Source: Bin55 sp965116055 (GTDB taxonomy: Bacteria; Pseudomonadota; Gammaproteobacteria; Pseudomonadales; Azotimanducaceae). From it: a stretch of DNA of 64,000 nucleotides. Shown piece by piece: positions 44,777-54,456 of the stretch (positions are counted from its first letter, which is position 1; every line of letters starts with the position of its first letter). The DNA lies in contig OZ220466.1 in assembly GCA_965116055.1 (NCBI GenBank), positions 2,542,001-2,606,000 on the forward strand, read 5' to 3'. The notes under the pieces are model-generated. The model saw nothing but the letters and a program-made list of their open reading frames with translations, did no database searches and was not told where the DNA came from. The translations under genes and the position numbers were made by a program.

Positions 44777-46456
44777 ATGCTTTGTCATGTCCTACCGAGC
44801 CCAGGCCCGCATCAAGTAAGGGTGCGAATATCTCAATTTCCCTCGGTTCGGTCCGTCGTCGCGGTCACGATTGCCTTGCCCGTCGTCGTCCCCATAGCAG
44901 CCATTTTGCTGCATTTTTTTCTACCCGCGTCCGACATTTGGACTCACCTGCGCGAGACCGTACTCATTGAGTATATCGTGAATACACTCGCGCTGCTTTT
45001 AGGCGTCGCGGCTGTATCCGGCATTGTCGGTGTCGGTTGCGCATGGCTCACCGCAACCAAAGAGTTCCTTGGTCATCGCATATTCGCTTGGATTTTGATT
45101 CTACCATTGGCTGCGCCGGCATACGTCGTAGCCTACGCATACGGCGACCTCTTTAGTTATACCGGTCTTTTTGACGCTTTATTTAAAAATTTAGAGATCC
45201 CAACACCATCAATTCGTTCACTCCCTGGGGCGATATTGGTACTTGGCTTCACACTCTACCCTTATGTCTATCTCCTCGCCTTCAACGCGTTTACGTCACA
45301 AGCTGCACCGCTTATCGAAGCCGCACGTACGCTAGGCGTCAGACCGAGACGAGCATTTTTCACCATCGCATTGCCCCACGCTCGGCCTGCTATAGCTGGG
45401 GGGTTAGCGTTAGCGCTCATGGAAACCGCGGCGGATTTCGGTGTAGTCAACTACTTCGGCGTACCCACACTCACCCAGGGCATTTTTCGCACATGGTACG
45501 CCATGGGCGAACCCCAGGCCGCAATACAACTCGCAGGTTGGCTGTTTGCGGTAGCAGCGTTTCTAGTCTTGTTCGAGCAATTGGCGCGACGAGGGAGCCA
45601 AACCAATCCCGTATCAAGAAATGTACCTGCCCCTCGTTCTAAATTAAATACTGTTCAAACATCGTTGGCAGTGATCGCGTGCTCTATTCCACTCCTCATA
45701 GGTTTAGTCATACCTTTTATCACTCTGGCGTACCACACCATAGGCACTGGCGACCCGACTATGGGAGCAGCATTTTTTGACTACATCAAAAATACGGTTG
45801 CGGTCGCGGCGGTAGCAGCAGGACTGACGGTTGCTTGCGCCTTATGTTTAACTTATACCGTAAGAATACAAAGCAATAGTTTGAGTTTACGACTAGGCGC
45901 GCGGACGGCCACTTTAGGATATGCGATACCTGGTATGGTGTTAGCTATCGGGCTGATCGGTCCTCTTACTTCTATTGATAGATGGTTAGCAACAAGCATT
46001 GACGCGGTTTTCGATGTAAGCGTAGGGCTGCTCCTCACAGGAAGTTTTGCTGGCCTAATCTTGGTCTATCTTGCACGTTTTCTAACGGTCGCGTTCAATA
46101 GTCTTGAAGGCGGCATGGCACAAATTCACCCCAACTACGACGACGCAGCTCGCACTCTTGGCGCGAAACCTCAACGGGTGTTTCGTCGAATTCATTTACC
46201 TCTGTTAATACCGGCTTTCTCGACAGCTTTGTTGCTTGTGTTCGTTGATGTTGTCAAAGAGCTACCAGCCACACTGATCCTGCGACCATTCAACTTCGAA
46301 ACCCTTGCGACGCGGGCGTATCGTCTAGCTTCCGACGAAAGGTTCGCTGAGGCATCCACATCGGCCATACTCATCGTGTGCATCGGCCTCGTGCCTACCT
46401 TCCTTCTAGCGCTGCAGCATTTCAATTTAAGACGCATCCGGGCTCAATCGGTATAG
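44777..46456 (+). CDS. Fe(3+) ABC transporter permease, fused double-domain (FbpB-like)
   Basis: The 559-residue protein from ATG 44777 has two copies of the binding-protein-dependent permease domain, each with an EAA-type loop: EAARTLGVRPRRAFFTIALPHARPAI in the first half, DAARTLGAKPQRVFRRIHLPLLIPAF in the second. About twelve hydrophobic helices are visible. Fusion of both halves is normal for FbpB. The start is uncertain, since upstream codons overlap the divergent ATPase gene. It forms the inner-membrane channel for ferric iron. Confidence 0.93.
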   Translation: MLCHVLPSPGPHQVRVRISQFPSVRSVVAVTIALPVVVPIAAILLHFFLPASDIWTHLRETVLIEYIVNTLALLLGVAAVSGIVGVGCAWLTATKEFLGHRIFAWILILPLAAPAYVVAYAYGDLFSYTGLFDALFKNLEIPTPSIRSLPGAILVLGFTLYPYVYLLAFNAFTSQAAPLIEAARTLGVRPRRAFFTIALPHARPAIAGGLALALMETAADFGVVNYFGVPTLTQGIFRTWYAMGEPQAAIQLAGWLFAVAAFLVLFEQLARRGSQTNPVSRNVPAPRSKLNTVQTSLAVIACSIPLLIGLVIPFITLAYHTIGTGDPTMGAAFFDYIKNTVAVAAVAAGLTVACALCLTYTVRIQSNSLSLRLGARTATLGYAIPGMVLAIGLIGPLTSIDRWLATSIDAVFDVSVGLLLTGSFAGLILVYLARFLTVAFNSLEGGMAQIHPNYDDAARTLGAKPQRVFRRIHLPLLIPAFSTALLLVFVDVVKELPATLILRPFNFETLATRAYRLASDERFAEASTSAILIVCIGLVPTFLLALQHFNLRRIRAQSV

Positions 46457-46632
46457 ATTCCTGCTCGCTTTGGAAGACTGACAATGTGAGACTATCAGAT
46501 CAGCCAGCATGGCGTCAATGCCCATCAGCATTTAGTCGCTCATGCTGCTGCACAGCTCAAGACCAGTCGAACCAATCACGGTCAATGGAGCTCAAGACAT
46601 CTGATGACTTCCAGCGTCAATTCGACATCGGA

Positions 46633-46721
46633 TGGCGGAGAGGGAGGGATTCGAACCCTCGATAGGGGTTACCTATACTCCCTTAGCAGGGGAGCGCCTT
46701 CGACCTCTCGGCCACCTCTCC
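46633..46721 (-). tRNA. tRNA-Ser (anticodon GCT)
   Basis: An 89-nt class II tRNA: acceptor GGAGAGG/CCTCTCC, long variable arm (GTATAGGTAACCCCTATC), anticodon loop giving GCT in CTCCCCTGCTAAGGGAG, T-loop TTCGAAT, and encoded CCA. It lies immediately next to tRNA-Arg in the csrA-downstream block. Confidence 0.97.
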
Positions 46722-46722
46722 A

Positions 46723-46799
46723 TGGCGCACCAGACAGGATTCGAACCTGTAGTCGCTAGTTTCGTAGACTAGTGCCTTATCCAATTTGGCCACTGGTGC
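46723..46799 (-). tRNA. tRNA-Arg (anticodon ACG)
   Basis: A 77-nt cloverleaf: acceptor GCACCAG/CTGGTGC, anticodon stem CTAGT/ACTAG with loop CTACGAA giving ACG, T-arm ACAGG-TTCGAAT-CCTGT, encoded CCA. ACG is the tRNA whose A34 is edited to inosine by TadA. One base separates it from tRNA-Ser, so both should come from one transcript. Confidence 0.97.
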
Positions 46800-46881
46800 T
46801 AACGTACGGAGTGCTATCACCCCACAACGAGCGTAAATCATAGCGAGCTTTGCTTAGCTAACTACGTTGCGATATTGACTG

Positions 46882-47073
46882 CTAAGTCACATTGGTATCG
46901 GTATCTTCACGGTCGCCGTGTTTTTTTACCCAGATTTCTTCACGAAATACCGGTCGATCGCCTGGCGCTTCAAAGCCGATCCGTACTTGATTCTTCCGAA
47001 CATGTAAGACGGAAATTTTGATATCGTTACCAATGCGCACGGACTCGCCGACGCGCCGAGTTAAGATGAGCAT
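46882..47073 (-). CDS. csrA: Carbon storage regulator CsrA
   Basis: A 63-residue RNA-binding protein that represses or stabilises mRNAs by binding GGA motifs. MLILTRRVGESVRIGNDIKISVLHVRKNQVRIGFEAPGDRPVFREEIWVK is unmistakable, with the RNA-contact Arg residues retained (LTRR near the N-terminus, FREEI). The start is ATG 47073; the frame is open 22 codons upstream but the family always begins MLILTR. The C-terminal tail is acidic (GDREDTDTNVT). It lies between lysC and the tRNAs, the usual gammaproteobacterial place. Confidence 0.96.
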   Translation of the reverse strand: MLILTRRVGESVRIGNDIKISVLHVRKNQVRIGFEAPGDRPVFREEIWVKKHGDREDTDTNVT

Positions 47074-47499
47074 TCGAACCCTTCCCTTGATTCCGACTGC
47101 TACGTTGGATGGAAGCCTACTTAGCTTTCCATTTGACAATCAAATCTTAAGCATTGGCGCAAATTCTCAAAGCGTCTATTTCGCTCCACCCTCAATCTAT
47201 TGTTTTGTACAGCATCTTTATATATCAGTTTGGATCTTCTTGATTTGTACCAATAATCAATTGAGAGTCGATCCCACAACAAACCTAACAGCTCGAATGA
47301 CTTGCTAGGTGAATCGCGCTCGCCGCAGTTGGTCACTAATCGAACACTTGTGTGGTGAGTTCTCGTGATCGCTAAGCAATATTCGATGTGTGATCCAGCG
47401 CGTCGAATTTCGTCTAACAAATCGCTATCTCATCTTATCGGCAGCTAATATCCGTGCTTTTATTAGGCCCGTGGGCCTAGCTGAAGCTTCGTTGCACCA
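47074..47499. other. Gap between lysC and csrA
   Basis: No supported gene. It should hold the csrA promoter. A seven-pair hairpin (TAGGCCC-AC-GGGCCTA, about 47464-47479) follows the lysC stop on the minus strand but lacks a T-run, so I do not call it an intrinsic terminator. Confidence 0.4.
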
Positions 47500-48741
47500 C
47501 TACAACGAAGCAACACGAGTCTGCTTTTCTAGCTCAAAAGCTTCATGCAAGGACCGAACTGCTAGCTCCACGTAGCGCTCGTCAACTACGACGGAGATTT
47601 TTATCTCAGAAGTAGAGATCATCTTGATATTGATACCTTCCTTCGCCAGCGTCTTGAACATTTTGGTCGCCACACCAGCATGAGATCGCATGCCTACTCC
47701 GACGATCGTGACTTTTGCGATCGTGTCATCACCTGCAACAGTGGATCCGTCAAGACCGTTTTCTCGCAAGTAAGTTGCCAACAGATCTTTCGCCTTTAAA
47801 AAATCCGCCCGCTTTACTGTGAAAGAAAAGTCCGTGAATCCATCTACGCTCACATTCTGAACGATCATGTCGACCGCAATATCAGCATCGCCGATAGGAC
47901 CCAATATCTTCCACGCAATGCCAGGTACGTCTTTAACGCGAAGAACGGTTAGCTTGGCTTCATCGCGCTCATGCGTGATCGCAGATACGAGCGGCTTTTC
48001 CATGTGCTTCGTACCTGAATTTATCAATGTACCCTCTCCATCTTCAAAACTCGACAACACGCGCATGGCGACATCGTTCTTATGCGCAAATTCAACCGCT
48101 CGCGTATGCAGGACTTTCGCACCGAGACTCGCCATCTCAAGCATTTCCTCGAATTCCACGCTCCCCATCTTTGAAGCTTTGTCCACAATACGCGGATCGG
48201 CGGTATATACGCCATCGACATCAGTGTAAATCAAGCACTCGTCTGCGGCAATCGCATGCGCAATGGCAACGGCCGAAGTATCGGAACCACCACGACCAAT
48301 AGTCGTCACGTCGCCTACTTCGTCAACACCCTGAAATCCTGCAATGACCGGCACCGCGCCACGATGGACCGATCGCAGGATGTTCTTAGGCTCTACAAAT
48401 TCAATCCTGGCGCGTTGATGGTTACTATCGGTCCTGAACGGAAGTTGGTCACCTAGAAATGATTGTGCATCAACGCCACGCTTTTGTAATGCGATGACTA
48501 ACAGCGCGATGGAAACCTGTTCCCCCGAGGCCAATAGCACATCCATTTCACGCGCCGACGGACGGTCCGTAATTTCGTGAGCAAGCGCTGTTAGCCGGTT
48601 GGTTTCTCCGCTCATCGCGGAGACTACGACAACGACTTGATGCCCTTGCGCTTGAGCTGCTGCGATACGGTCAGCGACAGCCTCAATCCGGTCGACCGTG
48701 CCGACCGATGTGCCTCCGTATTTGTGGACAAGCAGGCTCAT
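47500..48741 (-). CDS. lysC: Aspartate kinase
   Basis: First enzyme of the aspartate family pathway (Lys, Met, Thr, diaminopimelate). The 413-residue protein starts LLVHKYGGTSVG, has VVVVVSAMSGETNRL, TTIGRGGSDTSAVAIAHAI, CLIYTDVDGVYTADPRIV, and two C-terminal ACT regulatory units (LTVLRVKDVPGIAWKILGPIGDADI and VTIVGVGMRSHAGVATKMFKTLAKEGINIKMISTSEIKISVVV). Its start overlaps the end of alaS by four bases, so the two are cotranscribed. Confidence 0.96.
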   Translation of the reverse strand: MSLLVHKYGGTSVGTVDRIEAVADRIAAAQAQGHQVVVVVSAMSGETNRLTALAHEITDRPSAREMDVLLASGEQVSIALLVIALQKRGVDAQSFLGDQLPFRTDSNHQRARIEFVEPKNILRSVHRGAVPVIAGFQGVDEVGDVTTIGRGGSDTSAVAIAHAIAADECLIYTDVDGVYTADPRIVDKASKMGSVEFEEMLEMASLGAKVLHTRAVEFAHKNDVAMRVLSSFEDGEGTLINSGTKHMEKPLVSAITHERDEAKLTVLRVKDVPGIAWKILGPIGDADIAVDMIVQNVSVDGFTDFSFTVKRADFLKAKDLLATYLRENGLDGSTVAGDDTIAKVTIVGVGMRSHAGVATKMFKTLAKEGINIKMISTSEIKISVVVDERYVELAVRSLHEAFELEKQTRVASL

Positions 48742-51359
48742 GCACCGAGTCGCGACCTAAGCCAATCGGGTAGCGTTGCCAGCGCATTCTCCAATTCTTG
48801 GGCAGTTGCGCTACCCCCTGCGCGGGCCATGATGGGCTTCCCCCCACCACGAATGGCAACGTGGTGGCCGATTTGAGCGATCACGTCGTTCGAACATACC
48901 GACTCTGTCAACGATTTTGACACGCCACACACCAGTTGACACTTCGAGTCGCTGATGACCGCAAGCACAATCACGAAGATTCCCAGTCGCTCCCGGAGAT
49001 CATCAAAGCTTGCCATCATGGCATCCGCGTCGCCATCTACAAGAGCCGCCAATAGTTTCACATCGCCGATGTCTACTATCAAGTCCGTTAATTCTTCGCC
49101 GCGCTCGCGCAAGTTCATTGACGAGGAATCGCTCAACTTTCTTTCTAGATCCTTCCGCTCCTCAAGTAAACGCTTGATACGGCTGGTGAGTTGATTAGGA
49201 GCGACACCTACCTGAGAACCCAAGTTATCCAACAATGTGGTGTCGGCTCGATACCTCTCGTAGGCAGCTCGCCCAGTAACAGCTTCAATCCGTCGAACGC
49301 CCGCCGCAATCCCGGATTCCGATGTGATCCGAAATAGTCCGATCTCTCCTAAACGAATGACGTGCGTCCCGCCGCAAAGCTCGACCGAATAGCCGTTACC
49401 CATGTCTAACACACGCACCATGTCATCGTACTTTTCGCCGAAGAGAGCAACGGCTCCATTTTCGACCGCCTCTTTAAACGGTAATTCCCGGGTTATTACG
49501 ATCGCATTAGAGAGGATCTGCTCATTGACTTGATCTTCGATGGCAATCCGTTCTTGAGATGCCAGCGGTCGATCGTGCGCAAAGTCGAAACGTAAGCGCG
49601 CTGCTTCTACTAGCGAACCGCGTTGGCGAACGTGATCACCTAAAGTCGCCTTGAGTGCTGCGTGAAGCAGATGGGTAGCGGAATGATTTCTAGCAACATC
49701 CTGTCGATGCACTGAGTCTACATCAAAGTGCACCGTTTGATTCAGTGAAAAATTGCCCTGTAAGACTTCGCCATGGTGCACGAACTGCTCATTTATGCGC
49801 GTCACGTTTGTTACGCGAAACTGCGACTCGTTACAAGCTAGCATGCCAATATCGCCGACCTGCCCCCCAGCTTCGCCGTAAAAAGCTGTGCGATCCAGCA
49901 CGATAGCCCCACACTGCCCTGCAGCTAACGCACTCGATTCAGAGAATGCATCGTTTTCACGTGTAAAAATCTGAGCGATTCGACCATCCCCAGTCAATTG
50001 ATCGTAACCAACAAATTCAATAACACCGTCAACCGTCAACCGTGCGTTCTCACGAGCTTGAAACTGACCGGCGGCGCGGGCACGGGACTGTTGTTCCGAC
50101 ATCAACTTGTCGAAGCCTGGTCGATCAATGGCTAGACCTTGCTCCCGTGCTACATCGGCCGTCAGATCAATTGGGAAGCCGTAGGTGTCATAAAGCTTGA
50201 ATGCGAGTTCGCCAGGCAACAAATTGCCAGACAAGTCATTCAGGGCGTCCCCTAAAACAGCCATACCACGTTGTAGGGTTTCACCAAATTTCACTTCCTC
50301 ATCACACAATGTCTGCTCAATGCGCGTTTGAGCAGCGGCTAACTCAGGATAAGCGTCCCTCATAGTCTCGACTAACGGTTTCACCAAGTCATGAAAGAAC
50401 GGTTCCTCAATACCTAGTTTATGTCCATGTCGCAATGCACGTCGAATGATGCGCCGCAACACATAGCCCCTGCCTTCTCTATCGGGGAGAATGCCATCAC
50501 TGATTAGGAACGAAGCGGATCTCACGTGATCCACAACAACTCGACATGACGCTTGGGCAATTGCGCCTTCGATTGCAGCTAACTTCAGCATGCGAGCGAG
50601 TGCATCAAAGATCGGTCTAAACACATCAATTTGATAGTTGTTAGAAACCCCTTGCATTACAGCTGCTAGGCGTTCTAGGCCGAGACCCGTATCCACCCCG
50701 GGTTTATCTAGAGGGCTCAGCGCACCATCAGGTTGACGATCAAACTGAGGAAAAACCAGATTCCAAATTTCAAGGAAACGATCGCCGTCCTCATTCGGTG
50801 AACCTGGCGGGCCTCCAGCAATCGTAGGCCCTTGATCGAAGAAAATTTCACTACAAGGCCCGCAGGGTCCCGTGTCCCCCATTGCCCAAAAGTTATCTTC
50901 CTGGTTAACGACCCGTGACGAGTCGATGCCTATCTTATCGGTCCACAGTTTACGCGCCTCGGCGTCGCTAGGATGGACCGTAAACCAGAGTCGGTCTTTT
51001 TCTAGATTCAATACATTCTGTACGAATTCCCAAGCCCAGCTGATCGCATCCTCTTTGAAATAGTCGCCGAAGCTGAAGTTACCGAGCATCTCAAAGAAAG
51101 TGTGATGTCGCGCCGTATAGCCTACGTTTTCGAGATCGTTGTGCTTACCGCCGGCGCGAACGCACCGCTGGCATGATGTTGCACGCGAGAACGGTAACGT
51201 CTCGACACCCGTAAGCGCGTCTTTAAATGGCACCATACCTGCCACGGTGAACAAGATCGTAGGATCGCTACTAGGAATTAACGGGACAGAAGGAACCACC
51301 CGATGACCACGATCGGCAAAATGCGCCAAATAGGTCGAGCGAATCTCGGCCGTTTTCAT
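48738..51359 (-). CDS. alaS: Alanyl-tRNA synthetase
   Basis: The 873-residue enzyme charges tRNA-Ala. It shows the class II core (RSTYLAHFADRGHRVVPSVPLIPSSDPTILFTVAGMVPFK, DTGPCGPCSEIFFD, DTGLGLERLAAVMQG), the editing domain with its metal site (NHSATHLLHAALK...CGGTHV) and the C-terminal oligomerisation/DHHA1 part (GGGKPIMARAGGSA). Four-base overlap with lysC. The usual recX is missing between this gene and recA, where IS1595-type copy 3 lies. Confidence 0.97.
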   Translation of the reverse strand: MKTAEIRSTYLAHFADRGHRVVPSVPLIPSSDPTILFTVAGMVPFKDALTGVETLPFSRATSCQRCVRAGGKHNDLENVGYTARHHTFFEMLGNFSFGDYFKEDAISWAWEFVQNVLNLEKDRLWFTVHPSDAEARKLWTDKIGIDSSRVVNQEDNFWAMGDTGPCGPCSEIFFDQGPTIAGGPPGSPNEDGDRFLEIWNLVFPQFDRQPDGALSPLDKPGVDTGLGLERLAAVMQGVSNNYQIDVFRPIFDALARMLKLAAIEGAIAQASCRVVVDHVRSASFLISDGILPDREGRGYVLRRIIRRALRHGHKLGIEEPFFHDLVKPLVETMRDAYPELAAAQTRIEQTLCDEEVKFGETLQRGMAVLGDALNDLSGNLLPGELAFKLYDTYGFPIDLTADVAREQGLAIDRPGFDKLMSEQQSRARAAGQFQARENARLTVDGVIEFVGYDQLTGDGRIAQIFTRENDAFSESSALAAGQCGAIVLDRTAFYGEAGGQVGDIGMLACNESQFRVTNVTRINEQFVHHGEVLQGNFSLNQTVHFDVDSVHRQDVARNHSATHLLHAALKATLGDHVRQRGSLVEAARLRFDFAHDRPLASQERIAIEDQVNEQILSNAIVITRELPFKEAVENGAVALFGEKYDDMVRVLDMGNGYSVELCGGTHVIRLGEIGLFRITSESGIAAGVRRIEAVTGRAAYERYRADTTLLDNLGSQVGVAPNQLTSRIKRLLEERKDLERKLSDSSSMNLRERGEELTDLIVDIGDVKLLAALVDGDADAMMASFDDLRERLGIFVIVLAVISDSKCQLVCGVSKSLTESVCSNDVIAQIGHHVAIRGGGKPIMARAGGSATAQELENALATLPDWLRSRLGA

Positions 51360-51834
51360 GGTTTTGTGGCGATAAGAGGCGCAAAATTATAGAAAGGAAA
51401 GTCAAAGTCCACCTGATTGACCATGTGAAATTCTTAAAGGCTAAAGACAAAAAGAATACGTCAACAAGCGGTAGGGACTTCAATCCTCATATTTGCAAGA
51501 TTTCATAGATTTAACCATTCAGTCAGCCTAACGAAGGCTTGGACTCAAGAACCTGTAGTCATCCATTAAGGCGTGGATGCGTTCGAAATGGGTATCAAGA
51601 CGGCAATTGTTGACTGCATTGTCATACGGTGAGGGTCCAATTGGATGGCATTTCTTAAAACCCAAACTCATCGTATCTGATTTCACCTCGCACATGAGTA
51701 GTGTTATACGCCCCAGTTATCAGAACCACGTAGCTTTGAAGTAACGCTTCATGATCTCTACCGTATCTCTAGTGTCTCGGCTTCGCACTGGAAGACTCTG
51801 CGATAGAAAATTATCTTGGAATGGAATTAGTCAA
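51360..51834. other. Upstream region of alaS
   Basis: No supported gene was found between alaS and IS copy 3. No recX-like sequence was recognised. It should contain the alaS promoter. Confidence 0.4.
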
Positions 51835-52899
51835 GGCTCTTATGTTGTTATATGTGTATTGGGCCCGATCTGCTCGACAATGAAGTTCGTTTCGGTGGTT
51901 TTGTCGGGATGGAAGTCGTGGAGCTGTAGCCACCGCATGTAGTTGTCAAGGTATTTGGTCGACACGCCCCGATGGTCGTGATTCAGGCGTTTTTTCATGA
52001 ACATATGACGGTTATTGACGGTATTGATGTGCCATACGTCGTCCCGCACCGACTCGCCGCGTTGGCGGTTGATCACCTGGTGATGGCGCGCCGCCTCGCG
52101 CGTGGCCGCGCGATAGCTGGGGTGGGCATCGCTGACGATCACTGCGTCCTTGGCCGTCCAGGTCGCGACGTTCTCCTGGAGCGTGGTCGCCGCGGTGTCG
52201 GGCACCTGCTGGGCATACGTGGCGCCCCCGCGGGCCACGGCCGTCAGCACCGGTCAATGCGCCGGGCTCCGACCGCGGGGCACCCCGCGACCACCGCCCC
52301 GCTTCCGCGGCTTACGGCGCTGCCGCAAGCTGCGACTGCCTTTGCAACTTTCCAGGAAATAGGTTTCGTCCATTTCCACGATACCCTCAAGGGCCGTCGG
52401 CGTGCGCGCGTTGGCCAGGAACCGATGTCGCCAGAGAAACGCCGTGCGGTAACTGATCCCACATGCCGCGGCCGACTGATGCAGCGTCATCCGCTTGCGC
52501 ATGCACGCCTGATAAGTCATCCAGGTCGACTTGAGACGCAACCGTGCCAACGGCGTGCCCGTCAACGCCGTGAAGGTCTTGCCACAGGGTTCCGCACGGC
52601 AGCGAAACCGCACCAGACCCGCGCTCTGCCCATGCCGCACTGCCCCTTTGCTACCACAGTGGATGCATGTCCGCGACGCGAGTATTGCCGTTTCCCGCGC
52701 CTGCACCGCCGCGGGCAGCTCATCAGCTTTCTCCGTTTGGAGTGTCCTGACCACCTTCCGCTTCTGCACAGCGGTCAACGCGGCGGTTTGGGTCAGCCAG
52801 GTCTCGAACGCTTTTCTCTTCATAGTACGCAAGATCAATAAGTTGAGCGTAATTTTAACCATTTGTTAGCCCAAGTCCACATTTCATTACATAAGAGCC
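51835..52899 (-). mobile_element. IS1595-type insertion sequence, copy 3
   Basis: A 1065-bp copy with inverted ends GGCTCTTATGTTG and CATAAGAGCC. It is flanked by a perfect 8-bp duplication TTAGTCAA (51827-51834 and 52900-52907). It sits between alaS and recA. It is the least damaged of the three copies. Confidence 0.95.
51840..52823 (-). pseudogene. IS1595-type transposase with one in-frame stop
   Basis: The ~327-codon frame is intact except for a TGA at 52254-52256, where copy 2 has CGA and copy 1 CGG (Arg). It encodes the zinc ribbon (CIHCGSKG, CRAEPCGKTF), the helix-turn-helix-like RMTLHQSAAACGISYRTAFLWRHRF, EMDETYF, VSDAHPSY and HINTVNNRHMFMKK. A single base change explains the loss, so it is recent or the stop may be read through. 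Confidence 0.92.
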
Positions 52900-53312
52900 T
52901 TAGTCAAACATCTTGACCTGATAGCAATAATTAAGATAAATAAGATGCACATTGGCTAAATAAAGCAATGATATCCTATTGTCTGAATGCCAAAGTGTCC
53001 TGTGGCACAGGCTCCTAGATTGTCCAGTTGAGGAGAGTAGCGACTCGTTGTATTGACCCACCTATGCTTAAGGAGCCGCATTAATGAGATGCAGACTTTC
53101 GCAATTAGACAGGACGTAAGATGTCACAGGTAACGCTAGATGCGGTTTCCAACAACATGGATATGCGAACTCACGACCACTTGAATTCAATTCGCCGCTT
53201 CTCGCAGTAAGTCCCTGACCCTAACTGTATATAGGACTAATAAACACCTAGCAACGCCGACCCGCGATTACCATGAGTCGATGTCAATTCATCAGTAACG
53301 TCATGCTACAGC
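52900..53312. other. Region after recA, no gene seen
   Basis: 413 bases between IS copy 3 and the recA stop codon. No recX, no hairpin terminator with a T-run and no other gene could be supported. Confidence 0.4.
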
Positions 53313-54353
53313 TTAGGCTTCGACTACTTCATCAAGAGAGTTTGATTTTTTATTCGGTAAGAGACGCTCTCGGAGCTGCGACTCCAACTCACTACGAACA
53401 TCATCATGTAAATTCAACCAATCCGATGCGTTCTTGCGACCTTGTCCAATACGTTCACCGTTGCACGAAAACCATGTGCCGGATTTTTCAATCAATCCTT
53501 CCTGAACGCCAAGATCTAAAATCTCACCATTTTTGTGTATCCCTTCGCCATACAGAATCTCGAATTCGGCTTGACGAAACGGCGGCGCGACTTTATTTTT
53601 CTGAACCTTCACGCGCGTCTGGTTTCCTACTACTTCATCGCCGCGCTTAATCTGACTAATACGACGAATGTCAAGGCGCACGGACGAAAAGAACTTTAAT
53701 GCCTGTCCACCGGAAGTAGTTTCCGGCGAACCGAACATGACGCCAATTTTCATGCGGATCTGATTAATAAAGATCACCAAGGTATTGCTTTGCTTGATAT
53801 TGCTGGTCATCTTTCGCAACGCTTGGCTCATCAAACGCGCTTGTAAACCGACATGTGTATCACCCATTTCACCTTCGATCTCCGCTTTAGGCGTCAGGGC
53901 TGCAACCGAGTCAATCACCACCACGTCAACCGCCCCTGATCGAACAATGTTGTCGCAGATTTCCAACGCTTGCTCACCTGTATCGGGCTGTGATACAAGC
54001 AAATCATCGGTATCAACGCCAAGTGTCTCAGCAAAGATCGGATCAAGCGCGTGTTCGGCGTCAATGAATGCACAAGTACCGCCTGATGACTGCGCTTGGG
54101 CGATGACGTGCAAGGTAAGGGAGGTCTTACCCGAAGATTCGGGACCGTAAATTTCGACTACCCGACCTCGAGGTAATCCGCCTACTCCGAGTGCGATATC
54201 TAAACCTAACGAACCGGTAGGAATGACAGGGATAGCTTCTGTTACGTGGTCGCCCATGCGCATGACGGCATTCTTGCCGAACTGACGTTCAATTTGCGAC
54301 AGAGCGACCTTTAAAGCGCGTTCTTTAGCAGACTCTTGTTCTTTATTCTTCAC
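53313..54353 (-). CDS. recA: Recombinase A
   Basis: The 346-residue recombinase starts at GTG with a strong GGGAGGAT site. It shows the Walker A GPESSGKTSLTLHV, the L1/L2 region motifs (MGDTHVGLQARLMSQALRKMT, NTLVIFINQIRMKIGVMFGSPETTSGG), and ALKFFSSVRLDIRR. It promotes homologous recombination and SOS induction. No canonical LexA box (CTGT-N8-ACAG) was found in the 103 bases to the divergent mutS gene; GTATATAC there may be part of a -10 or an unusual operator. Confidence 0.98.
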   Translation of the reverse strand: MKNKEQESAKERALKVALSQIERQFGKNAVMRMGDHVTEAIPVIPTGSLGLDIALGVGGLPRGRVVEIYGPESSGKTSLTLHVIAQAQSSGGTCAFIDAEHALDPIFAETLGVDTDDLLVSQPDTGEQALEICDNIVRSGAVDVVVIDSVAALTPKAEIEGEMGDTHVGLQARLMSQALRKMTSNIKQSNTLVIFINQIRMKIGVMFGSPETTSGGQALKFFSSVRLDIRRISQIKRGDEVVGNQTRVKVQKNKVAPPFRQAEFEILYGEGIHKNGEILDLGVQEGLIEKSGTWFSCNGERIGQGRKNASDWLNLHDDVRSELESQLRERLLPNKKSNSLDEVVEA

Positions 54354-54456
54354 GGTATCCTCCCATCAATACGCAAAGTATATACAAATCAACAGATTGA
54401 TTGAGACTAAAATCCACATCTATTACGTAGTGTTCCTTCTGGTTTAACTCGCGCCA

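Noticed and set aside
47464..47479. GC-rich hairpin after lysC as a terminator
   Set aside because: The stem is good but no T-run follows on the minus strand.
54354..54456. Possible LexA (SOS) box upstream of recA
   Set aside because: No CTGT-N8-ACAG is present; CTGT followed by GTATATAC is only a partial match, so no operator was listed.
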